64,000 bases of DNA from Armatimonadota bacterium (GTDB lineage: Bacteria > Armatimonadota > Chthonomonadetes > Chthonomonadales > CAJBBX01). A model generated the notes under the pieces. It had not been told where the DNA came from. It did no database searches and was given only the letters and a program-made list of their open reading frames with translations. A program made the translations under genes and the position numbers. Location: contig JAPLCQ010000032.1 in NCBI GenBank assembly GCA_026392115.1, positions 1 through 64,000 of the forward strand. The letters are read 5' to 3'. This document shows positions 35,684 to 44,422 of the stretch, in pieces; within the stretch, counting starts at the first letter, position 1; every line of letters begins with the position of its first letter.

Positions 35684-35710
35684 GGTTTCGTCGACCGGTT
35701 TCGGCCGGGC

Positions 35711-36664
35711 CTACTTGCTCTTGACGAGCGCCGTGGCCGCCTCGAGCTGCCCCGCCGAGCCCAGAAGCTCGTTGCGGCTGGCGATGAAGTCCGCGTAGGC
35801 AGGCATGAAGAGCTTGCCGGGGTCGCGCAGGTCGAACTTCTCGGGCTTGTCGCGGAAGAACTCGCGGTGGACGCGGCACCAGACCAGGCGGCCGTCGGTA
35901 TCGATGTTGATCTTGCAGACGCCCTTCTGGGCGGCGGGCAGGTACTCGGCCGGGTTGACGCCCTTGGCGCCCCGCATGGCTCCGCCGGCGGCGCTGATCC
36001 GCTCGACTTCGTCCTGCGGCACCGACGACGAGCCGTGCATGACCAGCGGGAAGCCCGGGCAGAGGCGCTGAATCTCCTCGATCACCTCGAAGTGGAGGCC
36101 CTGGCTGCCGGAGAACTTGAACGCGCCGTGGCTCGTGCCGATGGCGCAGGCCAGGCTGTCGCAGCCGGAACGCTCGATGAACTCCTTGGCCTCGGTCGGG
36201 TTCGTCAGCTTGGCGTCGGCCTCGGCCACGGAGACATGCTCCTCGACGCCGCCCAGCTGGCCCAACTCCGCCTCAACGGTGATGCCCTTCGGGTGGGCCG
36301 CATCGGCCACGCGCTTGGTCACCGCGATGTTCTCCTCGAAGGAGAGGTGTGATCCGTCGATCATCACGGAGCTGTAGAAGCCGCTCTCGATGCAGTCGTA
36401 GCAGGTCTGCTCGTCGCCATGGTCCAGATGCACGGCGAAGAGGGCATCCGGCCAAATCTGGTCGGCCGCGCGGATGATCGCCTCGAGCATCAACTTGTTG
36501 GTGTACGAGCGGGCGCCCTTGCTGATCTGGATGATGAACGGCGCCTGGGACGCCATGTTGCCCTGGAAGAGGCCCATGGCCTGCTCCAGGTTGTTGATGT
36601 TGTATGCCCCGAGCGCGTACTTTCCGTACGCATGCTCGAATAGCGCCTGTGTTGAAACGATCAC
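35711..36664 (-). CDS. fba: Class II fructose-bisphosphate aldolase family protein
   Basis: 317 residues from GTG (GGGAGG six bases upstream). LGAYNINNLEQAMGLF opens the barrel; AVHLDHGDEQTCYDCIESGF carries the zinc-binding His82 and substrate Asp81; further zinc His lie in GTSHGAFKF and VMHGSSSVP; the cation loop follows in the NIDTDGR segment. Class II enzymes cleave fructose 1,6-bisphosphate (or tagatose analogues) into dihydroxyacetone phosphate and an aldehyde. The length and motifs fit fructose-bisphosphate more than the shorter tagatose enzymes, but this is not decisive. It has its own upstream gap of 145 bases and a clear terminator. Confidence 0.92.
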   Translation of the reverse strand: MIVSTQALFEHAYGKYALGAYNINNLEQAMGLFQGNMASQAPFIIQISKGARSYTNKLMLEAIIRAADQIWPDALFAVHLDHGDEQTCYDCIESGFYSSVMIDGSHLSFEENIAVTKRVADAAHPKGITVEAELGQLGGVEEHVSVAEADAKLTNPTEAKEFIERSGCDSLACAIGTSHGAFKFSGSQGLHFEVIEEIQRLCPGFPLVMHGSSSVPQDEVERISAAGGAMRGAKGVNPAEYLPAAQKGVCKINIDTDGRLVWCRVHREFFRDKPEKFDLRDPGKLFMPAYADFIASRNELLGSAGQLEAATALVKSK

Positions 36665-36809
36665 TGAATGCCTCCCTTGCTGTGGCTCACCGGCCGGTTG
36701 CGCCGGCCCGGCTCCGCACGCCGACTATCGTGTCACGCGGCCCGATGGGTATCCGCGCGCGTGCTAACGGTTACGTCTTAGTCTACCTCGGGGCGCCCCG
36801 CAAACCGGA

Positions 36810-37685
36810 TCAGGGAGCCTCGCCGGCGGTCACCTTGAGCTTGGTCTTGGTGCCGTCGCGCCGTGCCACTTCGACGGATACCTGCTGCCGGATACTCAGC
36901 TTCCGCTCGAGTTCCTTGACCTGCTCGCCGCTGGTGACCGCTTGGCCGTCGATCGCCACGATCACGTCGCCGGCCTCCAACCCGCTCTCGATGGCTGGGC
37001 CGTCCTGGAAGAGCCGCATGATGACGGCTCCCTCGACCGATGCCACGCCGTAGCGTCGAACGTAGGCGTCGTTGTTGGTATCGGTGATCAGTCCCAGCCA
37101 CGGCCGCTTCACCTTGCCGAAGCGCTTCAGCTCGTCTGCCACGCGCAGGGCCGTGTCGATGGGGATGGCGAATCCGATGCCCTGGGCGTCGGGCCGCACC
37201 AGCGAGTTGATGCCGATCACCTTGCCCTGCAGGTTGACCAGGGCGCCGCCGGAGTTGCCTGGGTTGATCAACGCGTCGTGCTGGATCATGTCCGCGTAGA
37301 TGCGGTCGTCCACCTGGATCGGCCGGTTGAGCGCACTGATCACGCCGTGGCTCACGGTGAAGCGAAGCTCCAGCGGGTTGCCCAGCGCCACCACGATCTG
37401 TCCCGGCGCCACGCCCCGCACCGTCCCGACCTGCGCGGCGGGCAGATCCTTGGCGTCGACCTTCACCAGCGCCACGTCGGTGGTGTGGTCGGCGCCGACC
37501 ACGGCGCCCTGGAACTTGCGCCCGTCCAGCAGGGAGACGCTGATCTTGCGGTTTACGGCGTTGGCCGCGCCAACCACGTGCTCGTTGGTCAGGATGTACC
37601 CGTCCCGGGTGATGATGACCCCGGAGCCGTGGCTGGCCATGTCGCGGGTGACGGTCCGGTTGTCGCCGAAGAAGTCATCGAACAT
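36810..37685 (-). CDS. HtrA/DegP-like serine protease with PDZ domain (anchor frameshifted off)
   Basis: 291 residues. SGVIITRDGYILTNEHVV carries His36, HTTDVALVKV Asp70, and NPGNSGGALVN Ser145, so the trypsin-like triad is complete. IGFAIPIDTALRVADEL precedes a C-terminal PDZ domain (about 190-285) with LFQDGPAIESGLEAGDVIVAIDG. HtrA family proteins normally carry an N-terminal anchor or signal peptide; this frame has none. The anchor is encoded just upstream in another frame, shifted by a 7-bp tandem duplication, so as read the protease would be cytosolic or made by re-initiation. It lies 34 bases after lepA on the same strand. Confidence 0.9.
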   Translation of the reverse strand: MFDDFFGDNRTVTRDMASHGSGVIITRDGYILTNEHVVGAANAVNRKISVSLLDGRKFQGAVVGADHTTDVALVKVDAKDLPAAQVGTVRGVAPGQIVVALGNPLELRFTVSHGVISALNRPIQVDDRIYADMIQHDALINPGNSGGALVNLQGKVIGINSLVRPDAQGIGFAIPIDTALRVADELKRFGKVKRPWLGLITDTNNDAYVRRYGVASVEGAVIMRLFQDGPAIESGLEAGDVIVAIDGQAVTSGEQVKELERKLSIRQQVSVEVARRDGTKTKLKVTAGEAP

Positions 37686-37782
37686 CGAAGGGCATCTGCC
37701 ACGCCACGCGGAGACCGGAGACCACCAGCCCCGCGGCGAAGAGAGCGATGCCCCCTATGATCATGGTTGCCGATCTACCCAT
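37675..37782 (-). CDS. Membrane anchor segment belonging to the HtrA-like gene
   Basis: 35 codons from ATG 37782 (GAGGTG upstream). The reading is MGRSATMIIGGIALFAAGLV followed by VSGLRVAWQMPF: one transmembrane helix with a short basic N-terminus, exactly what precedes HtrA catalytic domains. It stops at TGA 37675-37677 and overlaps the protease frame by 11 bases. Removing one copy of the TTCGATG duplication joins both frames to give a normal anchored protease (QMPFDDFFGDNR). A genuine overlapping small membrane protein is less likely. Confidence 0.65.
   Translation of the reverse strand: MGRSATMIIGGIALFAAGLVVSGLRVAWQMPFDVR
37676..37689 (-). repeat. 7-bp tandem duplication at the HtrA anchor junction
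   Basis: CATCGAA occurs twice in a row on the plus strand (TTCGATG twice on the coding strand). Because 7 is not divisible by three, it shifts the frame between the anchor and the protease domain. Confidence 0.9.
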
Positions 37783-37816
37783 GCGTCACCTCACACCATG
37801 CCTGTCGGCGGAACCG

Positions 37817-39628
37817 TCACGATTCGCCGATCTTCAGGACGCTCAGGAACGCCTCCTGCGGAATCTCCACGGCGCCGATCTGCTTCATCCGTTTCTTGCC
37901 CTCTTTCTGCTTCTCCAGCAGCTTCCGCTTACGGGTGATATCGCCGCCATAGCACTTGGCCGTGACGTTCTTGCGGAAGGGCTTCACCGTCTCTGCGGCG
38001 ATGATCTTGCCGCCGATCGCCGCCTGGATGCGCACCTCGTACTGCTGGCGCGGCACCACTTCCTTCATCTTCTCGGCAAGGGCCTTGGCCCGCGGGAAGG
38101 CCTTCTCGCGATGCGTGATGAAGGAGAGAGCGTCCACCGGGTCGCCGTTCAGCAGGATGTCCAGCTTGATGAGCTTCGACTCGCGGTAACCGCTCGGCTC
38201 GTAGTCGAACGAGGCGTATCCCCGCGTGCGGCTCTTCAACTGGTCGAAGAAGTCCATCAGAATCTCGCCCAGCGGCATCTGGTAGTGGAGCACCACCCGA
38301 TCCGGGCCGGGATGGTCCATCTTCACGAACTCGCCGCGGCGGTCCCTGGCCAGGTCCATCACGGTGCCGACGTAGGTCGATGGGATGAAGACCGTCGCCT
38401 CCACGTAGGGTTCCTCGATGGAGAGGATGGTCGTGGGTTCGGGCATGTGGGCCGGGTTGTCGACCTCGATCATCGTGCCGTCGGCCCTGTTGACGTGGAA
38501 GACCACCGAGGGCGACGTGGCGATCAGCTCCAGCCCGAACTCGCGCTCCAGCCGTTCCTGGATGATCTCCAGGTGCAGCAGGCCGAGGAAGCCGCAACGG
38601 TACCCGAACCCCAGCGCCGCCGACGTCTCCGGCTCGAATGAGAGGGCGGCATCGTTCATCTGGAGCTTCTCAAGCGCCTCGCGAAGGTCCGGGAAGTCCT
38701 TGCTGTCGATGGGGTAGAGGCCGCAGAAGACCATGGGCTTGGCCTTGCGGTAGCCCGGAAGCGCCTCCGTTGCGGGGCGCTCGGCCTCGGTGACGGTGTC
38801 GCCCACGTTGGCCTCGCCGATGGTCTTGATCGACGCGGTGAAGAACCCTACCTCGCCGGTGAGCAGCGCCTCGCTGTTCTCCATCTTCGGTCGGAAGACG
38901 CCCACTGTACCGACCTCGAACTCCTTGCCGTTGGCCATGAAGCGGATCGGCATGCCCGGCTGCATCCTCCCGTCGATGATCCGCACATAGCAGACCACGC
39001 CCAGGTAGGGGTCGAAGTGGCTGTCGAACACCAGGGCCCGCAGCGGCGCCAGCGGGTCGCCGGAGGGCGGCGGGATGAGCCGCACGATCCGGTCCAGGAT
39101 GTCGGCGGTGCCGATGCCCTGCTTGGCGCTGGCCAGCACCGCCTCGTGCGCCTCCAGCGAGAGGACGTTCTCGATCTCGTCGCGCACGCGCTCGGGCTCG
39201 GCCGCCGGCAGGTCAATCTTGTTGATGACCGGGATGATCGCCAGGTCGTGCGCCATGGCCAGGTTCACGTTCGCCATGGTCTGCGCTTCGACGCCCTGGG
39301 CCGCGTCCACCACCAGCAGTGCGCCCTCGCAGGCCGCCAACGACCGCGAGACCTCGTAGGTGAAGTCCACATGGCCGGGCGTGTCGATGAGGTTGAGCTC
39401 GTAGCCCTCGCCGCCGGGCGTTGTGTGGCGGAGCCGAACGGCCGTCATCTTGATGGTGATGCCGCGCTCGCGCTCAATGTCCATGGTGTCCAGCGCCTGG
39501 GCCTGCATGTCACGACCGGTGATGGCTCCGGTGTGCTCCAGGATGCGGTCGGCCAGTGTGGACTTGCCGTGGTCGATGTGCGCGATAATGCAGAAGTTTC
39601 TGATATGGTCTTGGGAGTATGTATTCAT
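37817..39628 (-). CDS. lepA: Elongation factor 4 (LepA)
   Basis: 603 residues from ATG 39628; the longer frame upstream is not translated-like and the predicted promoter lies inside it. [20 protein letters not shown] is the G1 loop, RERGITIKM the switch region, DTPGHVDF G3 and NKIDLP G4, followed by EF-G-like domains and the LepA-specific C-terminus ([20 protein letters not shown], then [18 protein letters not shown]). LepA is a ribosome-binding GTPase acting in translation initiation/elongation quality and is near universal in bacteria. The gene is followed closely by the HtrA-like protease. Confidence 0.98.
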   Translation of the reverse strand: MNTYSQDHIRNFCIIAHIDHGKSTLADRILEHTGAITGRDMQAQALDTMDIERERGITIKMTAVRLRHTTPGGEGYELNLIDTPGHVDFTYEVSRSLAACEGALLVVDAAQGVEAQTMANVNLAMAHDLAIIPVINKIDLPAAEPERVRDEIENVLSLEAHEAVLASAKQGIGTADILDRIVRLIPPPSGDPLAPLRALVFDSHFDPYLGVVCYVRIIDGRMQPGMPIRFMANGKEFEVGTVGVFRPKMENSEALLTGEVGFFTASIKTIGEANVGDTVTEAERPATEALPGYRKAKPMVFCGLYPIDSKDFPDLREALEKLQMNDAALSFEPETSAALGFGYRCGFLGLLHLEIIQERLEREFGLELIATSPSVVFHVNRADGTMIEVDNPAHMPEPTTILSIEEPYVEATVFIPSTYVGTVMDLARDRRGEFVKMDHPGPDRVVLHYQMPLGEILMDFFDQLKSRTRGYASFDYEPSGYRESKLIKLDILLNGDPVDALSFITHREKAFPRAKALAEKMKEVVPRQQYEVRIQAAIGGKIIAAETVKPFRKNVTAKCYGGDITRKRKLLEKQKEGKKRMKQIGAVEIPQEAFLSVLKIGES

Positions 39629-39667
39629 AGGTTGAAGAGGGGCGTTGGTCGACTCTGCGCCGCTTGC

Positions 39668-39676
39668 ATTATAGCA
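39668..39676 (-). promoter_or_regulatory. Extended -10 promoter of lepA
   Basis: On the minus strand TGCTATAAT: a perfect TATAAT (39668-39673) with the TG extension one base upstream; no good -35. It is about 40 bases before the lepA ATG and after the end of the glycosyltransferase gene. Confidence 0.6.
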
Positions 39677-39701
39677 CCCGCCTGCTCGCCGCTCGGGAAG
39701 C

Positions 39702-40787
39702 CTATCGGCAGAGCTCGACGATGCGCTCGGCGGCCAGCGCCGCGCCGCCGCCCGGCACGGACCTGGGGCCGGCCTCCCGCAGGCGCGCGGCGACGTCGGG
39801 GCCAAGGAGCGTCGCGACCGCGTCGGTGACTTCCGCCGCCTCAAGCGACCGTAGCCGGAGCGCCGCGCCCGCCTGGGCGAGCCTGTCGGCGCGGGCCTCC
39901 TGGTCATCCACCTGCCGGGCGAAGGGGTAGAGAGCCGTGGGCACGCCGTGATGAAGCAGTTCCATGGTGGAGTTGTAGCCCGCCGCGCTGACGGCCGCGT
40001 CGAAGGCGCCGTAGAGGTCCGCCATAGGGTAGTAGCGCACGGGTGTCACGCTGGCCTGGCGCGGGCACGCTCCGCGGTAGAGGGGCGCCGCCGCTATCGC
40101 CACGTGCGCCGGGCCGCCGGCCAGCGCGCCCACGGTCTGCTGCAGCGCGGCGTCCATGTCCCTATCCCCGCCGCCGCCGAACGTGACGTAGACCACCGGC
40201 CCCTGCTCGGGCAGCCCCAGCAGGGAGCGGGCCTCGGCGCGGGGCAGCGCCTCGTCCGCCTCGCGGAGCAGGATCGGCCCGGTCCACGCGGTCTCCAGCC
40301 CGTCGGGCACGGGCGCCTCCTCCTCGCCGGGCATGTGCGGCACGATGGCAAGGTCGTAGAGCGCCAGCGTGTTCTGCATCAGCGCCGTCCGGGCCGCCTC
40401 CATCCGCTGCGCGCGAAAGACGAAGACGCGCCGGCTGTCCCATCGCAGCACGGGCAGCAGCTCCTGCATCGCGCCAGCCGGGAAGGTGTCCACCACCAGC
40501 ACGTGCGGATGGAAAGATGCCATCAGGTTCAGCGTCACCGTCTGTAGCATCCGCGAGTAGGTGCCCGGTCGTAGCCCGGCCTGTGCGCGGAGGCTCTTGG
40601 AGGGTACCTTGAAGGCCGCGAAGCCCTCCCGGTAGATCACATCCTCGGCCTCGGAGGAGGTGAAGTAGACGATCTCGGCCTCGGGCAGCAGGCTCCTCAC
40701 CCTTCGGCCGATGGCCAGGAGCCGGGAGACATGCCCCAGCCCCAGGCCGTTCACGGCGTAGAAGAGAATGCGCGGACAGCGGACCAC
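39702..40787 (-). CDS. MurG-like (GT28-type) glycosyltransferase
   Basis: 361 residues from [23 protein letters not shown] is the N-terminal glycine-rich loop of GT-B enzymes like MurG and MGD synthase (GxGLGHxxR). The second domain has [33 protein letters not shown], and [19 protein letters not shown], the nucleotide-sugar binding region. It lacks a signal or membrane helix, so it is peripheral. The donor is probably a UDP- or GDP-sugar and the acceptor is unknown. The gene starts 12 bases after the TPM-domain gene and is likely co-transcribed with it. Confidence 0.85.
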   Translation of the reverse strand: MVRCPRILFYAVNGLGLGHVSRLLAIGRRVRSLLPEAEIVYFTSSEAEDVIYREGFAAFKVPSKSLRAQAGLRPGTYSRMLQTVTLNLMASFHPHVLVVDTFPAGAMQELLPVLRWDSRRVFVFRAQRMEAARTALMQNTLALYDLAIVPHMPGEEEAPVPDGLETAWTGPILLREADEALPRAEARSLLGLPEQGPVVYVTFGGGGDRDMDAALQQTVGALAGGPAHVAIAAAPLYRGACPRQASVTPVRYYPMADLYGAFDAAVSAAGYNSTMELLHHGVPTALYPFARQVDDQEARADRLAQAGAALRLRSLEAAEVTDAVATLLGPDVAARLREAGPRSVPGGGAALAAERIVELCR

Positions 40788-40799
40788 GTGTGCTCCGCG

Positions 40800-42563
40800 T
40801 TAGGACTGGTCGGAGCCCAGGAAGTCGGCGCCGCCCGAGTCCCTGTCGCCGCCCACGTTGGAACCCGAGGAGAGGAAGTCGGCTCCAGCCGCGTCGGACG
40901 TGTTGTCCAGCGACGATGCAGCCCGCTCCGACGAGTAGTCGGAGTAGTACTGGTGGTCCGGGTAGAAGGTGTAGCCGCCGTACCCCATGCCGTAGCCGCC
41001 GCCCCAGCCCCAGCCCCACGCTGGCCGGTGCCAGCTCCAGAACATATGGTCGATAACCGACAGCGTCACCATGTCGCTCAGCAGCGACCCGCCGCCGTAG
41101 CCCCTTCCGTAGTAGTCGTTGTACGGGTTGTAGTCGGGGTACGCGTACCAGGGCACCGTCCGCCCTTGGTGCTCGAAAGCGCGAATCTGCGGCATGGCGC
41201 CGGTCTTGATGGTCGCCAGGTCGGCCGAGCATGCCAGCACCTTCTGCTTCTCGCCCTCCAGCTTCACGGTCACGGGTGTCAGTTCATCGAGATAGCTGGG
41301 CCGCGAACAGAAGAAGCAGACGCCCTTCTCAGCCTCGGGCACCGACGACCAGTCCGTACCCTCCGCCGAGGCCCCCGGGGTCGATGCATAGACGGGCGGA
41401 GTGGCCCCGGCGGCTCCCGTGGAGCCGCCGGGGCCACGATCAGGGCGGGATGCCACCGTACGCGCGCCCTCGATATCGCCTTGCGCCGATGCCAGCAAGG
41501 CCTCGGCGCGCTGCAACTCGGAGTCCTTCCGGGCGTGTACCACGATGCGCGCGGCCTCGTCCAGCTTGGTTCCCGCGCTCAACCGGTACTCGCGCACCCG
41601 GGCGGCGGCCGTCGGAGACAACGACGCCTCCAGGCTGTCAAGACTGGACATTGCCGCGATGATGTCGGTCTTCTTGCGCTCAATGGAGGCGCGCCGGGCC
41701 CGCATCGAGCGCCGGTTGGCCGCCGACCGCAGGGCCACCACGGCCACGACGATGCCGCCGCCGACCAGCAGGACCGTAAACCAGACCATGCCTGCACCCC
41801 TTGTCTGCGCCGCGCGTGCGGCCACCAATGACCGCGCCAGTTGCTCGAGCCCTTCCGTGTAGCGCCCCGTCTCCATCATGGGCGCCACCTGCTTCACGGC
41901 GTCTCGCAGCTTGGTCTTGGACAACTGCTTGCTTGACGCCGACACGCCCGCGCGGCTCGCCGTAATGACGTAGCCGGAGCCGAGGTTCAGGTAGTCGCGA
42001 ATGCGGGAGGCCTCCCTCCCCAGTGTGGCGCTGCCGGAGCGCGAGTTGAAGACGGCGAACTTCACCACGGCGGGCTTCAGCGAGTCGGCCACGCGCTGTA
42101 GCCGCGCCGCATCCACGTTCATGCCGGGCGCCACGTAGACATCGCCCGAAGTGAGGGCCGCCGTGATGCCGCCCGAGCCGGCCGAAGATGGCTGCGATCC
42201 TCGCCGACCGCCTTCATTGCCGCCGGATGTATGCGGTCCGGCCTTGGCTTCCAGCCGCTTCAGTGTCTCGTCCACCTTGGCCGGGTCGCTGGCGAAGCTC
42301 TTGCTGGGGTCGACCTTGACGGCCTGTTGCACAGCCTGCAGCGCATCGCCGGGCCGGTTCAACTTGTTGTAGGCAAAGTTCAGCTGCCACCAGGCCTTGG
42401 CGTTGCCGGGCTCCTGCCGGGTGGCCTGCTCCAGCCGCTTGGCCGATTCGGCGTACTTGCCCGCCTTGTAGAGAGCTCGTCCTTCGTCCAGTGGCCCGGC
42501 CCATGCCGCGCATGCGGCGGCCAACAGCGCCAGGCCCAGCATGGCCGGTCGTAAGCGTCCCAT
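40800..42563 (-). CDS. TPR and TPM-domain membrane protein with Cys-rich segment
   Basis: 587 residues from ATG 42563 (AAGGAG eight bases upstream). Signal peptide (LRPAMLGLALLAAACAAWA); TPR-like repeats about 25-95 (GRALYKAGKYAESAKRLEQA, NAKAWWQLNFAYNKLN); a low-complexity linker; a TPM-like domain (VYVAPGMNVDAARLQRVADS, then GYVITASRAG); a transmembrane helix at about 245-265 (MVWFTVLLVGGGIVVAVVAL); an Arg-rich then helical stretch; a CFFC motif with a later single Cys; and a Gly/Tyr-rich tail. TPM proteins assist photosystem or membrane complex repair in other organisms; the role here is unknown. A 17-bp perfect hairpin lies in the coding sequence. Confidence 0.7.
   Translation of the reverse strand: MGRLRPAMLGLALLAAACAAWAGPLDEGRALYKAGKYAESAKRLEQATRQEPGNAKAWWQLNFAYNKLNRPGDALQAVQQAVKVDPSKSFASDPAKVDETLKRLEAKAGPHTSGGNEGGRRGSQPSSAGSGGITAALTSGDVYVAPGMNVDAARLQRVADSLKPAVVKFAVFNSRSGSATLGREASRIRDYLNLGSGYVITASRAGVSASSKQLSKTKLRDAVKQVAPMMETGRYTEGLEQLARSLVAARAAQTRGAGMVWFTVLLVGGGIVVAVVALRSAANRRSMRARRASIERKKTDIIAAMSSLDSLEASLSPTAAARVREYRLSAGTKLDEAARIVVHARKDSELQRAEALLASAQGDIEGARTVASRPDRGPGGSTGAAGATPPVYASTPGASAEGTDWSSVPEAEKGVCFFCSRPSYLDELTPVTVKLEGEKQKVLACSADLATIKTGAMPQIRAFEHQGRTVPWYAYPDYNPYNDYYGRGYGGGSLLSDMVTLSVIDHMFWSWHRPAWGWGWGGGYGMGYGGYTFYPDHQYYSDYSSERAASSLDNTSDAAGADFLSSGSNVGGDRDSGGADFLGSDQS
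41401..41437. repeat. 17-bp perfect inverted repeat inside the TPM gene
   Basis: GTGGCCCCGGCGGCTCC, CGT, GGAGCCGCCGGGGCCAC: a 17-bp stem with a three-base loop. It encodes the Gly/Ala/Pro linker (GPGGSTGAAGATP) before the CFFC motif. It contains the same GGCCCCGG core as the two hairpin terminators at 32263 and 63582. Confidence 0.9.
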
Positions 42564-42615
42564 TCGTTCGGCTCCTTGGTCGGGTACTGTGGCGCCTTGG
42601 CGGGCGCTCGACACA

Positions 42616-44211
42616 CTATGGATGATACGCCCCTCCGCCGGGGCGGGTTTCGGTCGGATCGGCTTGGCGGCCCCGAATAGCGCGCCCGGGCCTTGCTCCC
42701 GTATGCTTCCCGTTGCGCACCACGATCTCGCCGTTGACCACGACCCAGGGGATGCCGGTCGGGAAGGCGTGGGGCTGCACGAAGGTGGCGGTGTCCGCCA
42801 CGCTGCTCGGGTCGAAAACTACCACGTCTGCCGCCATGCCCGCCGCCAGCCGCCCGCGCTCGGCGATCCCGAACGTATTGGCGGGGAGCGACGTCATCCT
42901 GCGGACCGCCTCCTCCAGCGTCAGCAGGCCCATCTCGCGCACGTAGCGTGCCAGTACGCGGGCGTTGTTGCCGTAGCCGCGCGGGTGCGGCACGCTCTTG
43001 CCCGCGCGACGCACACCGGAGTCGGAGCCGACCATGGTGTGCGGGTCCCGCATGAAGGCCTGTAGGTCCTCCTCGCACATCCCGTGGAACACGGCCCCGG
43101 CCCCGCCCTTGGCCTCGATCTCGAGGATCAGGTCGATCTGGCTCGCCAGGTCGGCGTTGCCCTTCACCGTTCGGGTGGCTTCCGGCAGGTCCATTCCGTT
43201 CAGCCTCCGGTTGCATCGGCAGTCGGCCAGCGTCACCCAGTTGAAGTCCGGTCGCTTGCGTCGCGCGGGCGTCTCGGCCATCTCCGCCTCCATCCGGGCG
43301 CGCTCGGTTGGATTGGCCAGCCTCTTGCGGAACGCTCCGGAGCCGCCCTCCAGCGCCCACGCCGGGATCAGTTGTCCCAGACCCGTGCTCGAGGCGGTGT
43401 AGGCGTACTGGTCGTGCGTCACGCGAAGCCCCTCCGCACGGGCGGCGTCCAGCACCCCGAGCGCCTCCTCGTGGCGACCCCAGTTGTTGTCGCCGGAGAG
43501 TTTGATGTGCGAGACCTGCACGGGGATGCCCGCGCCTCGGCCCACGGCCAGGGTCTCCTCCAGCGCAGCCCGGATACCGTTGCCCTCCGAGCGCATGTGG
43601 CTGGTGTAGATGCCCCCGAACCGCGCCGCCACACGGGCGAGGTCGATGATCTCATCGGTCTTCGCGAAGACGCCGGGCAGATAGATCAGCCCCGTGGAAA
43701 GGCCAAGGGCGCCCTGCCGCATGGCCGCCTCCACCATGCCGCGCATGGCCTGCATCTCCTCGAATGCGGGCGGCCGGTCGAAGCTGCCGCCCATGGCCTT
43801 CTCGCGCACGGAGCCGTGGCCCACCAGCATGCCGATGTTCAGCGAGACGCGCTTCCGCTCGGCCTCCGCCAGGAACGCGCCGATGTCGTCCGGCGACTCG
43901 CCGCAGTTGCCCGCGATCACCGTGGTCACGCCGTCCCGGACGAAGTTGGCGGCCCGGGGCAGGACCAGCACGTTCTCGGCGTGCGTATGCACATCGATGA
44001 ACCCCGGCGCCACCGTAAGTCCCGAGGCGTCGATCTCGCGCCGTCCCTTGCCCAGGCCCGGCTCCACCGCGACAATGCGCCCGGCCCGGATGCCCACGTC
44101 GGCCAGGCGCGCGGGCGACCCGGCGCCGTCGATGACGGAGCCGCCCCGGATCACCAGATCGAACCGCGCTGGCGACTCGGCTACAGAGTGCGGCAATGAC
44201 AGCATGAACAT
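42616..44211 (-). CDS. N-acyl-D-amino-acid deacylase (D-aminoacylase) family amidohydrolase
   Basis: 531 residues from ATG 44211, with GGAGGAG seven bases upstream. FDLVIRGGSVIDGAGSPARL and APGFIDVHTHAENV (metal His pair) open the amidohydrolase fold. AGNCGES, LVGHGSVREKAMG, THMRSEGNG-type (TSHMRSEGNGI) and VQVSHIKLSG give the other metal and substrate residues; MVGSDSGVR holds the catalytic Asp. The end (AAGMAADVVVFDP) closes the small beta domain. Enzymes of this family remove the acyl group from N-acyl-D-amino acids or open related rings such as N-acyl-D-glutamate. It starts a likely three-gene run (with the TPM and glycosyltransferase genes). Confidence 0.92.
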   Translation of the reverse strand: MFMLSLPHSVAESPARFDLVIRGGSVIDGAGSPARLADVGIRAGRIVAVEPGLGKGRREIDASGLTVAPGFIDVHTHAENVLVLPRAANFVRDGVTTVIAGNCGESPDDIGAFLAEAERKRVSLNIGMLVGHGSVREKAMGGSFDRPPAFEEMQAMRGMVEAAMRQGALGLSTGLIYLPGVFAKTDEIIDLARVAARFGGIYTSHMRSEGNGIRAALEETLAVGRGAGIPVQVSHIKLSGDNNWGRHEEALGVLDAARAEGLRVTHDQYAYTASSTGLGQLIPAWALEGGSGAFRKRLANPTERARMEAEMAETPARRKRPDFNWVTLADCRCNRRLNGMDLPEATRTVKGNADLASQIDLILEIEAKGGAGAVFHGMCEEDLQAFMRDPHTMVGSDSGVRRAGKSVPHPRGYGNNARVLARYVREMGLLTLEEAVRRMTSLPANTFGIAERGRLAAGMAADVVVFDPSSVADTATFVQPHAFPTGIPWVVVNGEIVVRNGKHTGARPGRAIRGRQADPTETRPGGGAYHP

Positions 44212-44422
44212 GGGTGTGCTCCTCCGGTTGCGTGGCCGGCCCGCCGGTTGTCCGTCGAGCCTCCCTTCGGTATACACGATGGGTCAAGGCGGCGGTCTTG
44301 CCCCCACGGGCCATCCCTGCTAACCCCGCCAACGCCGTCAACTCGGTCGACCTCGTCCCAAAACACCGGCGCGCCGTCTGCGGTACCATGGCTTGCTGTG
44401 ATCGCACGGGAGGGGACAACCA

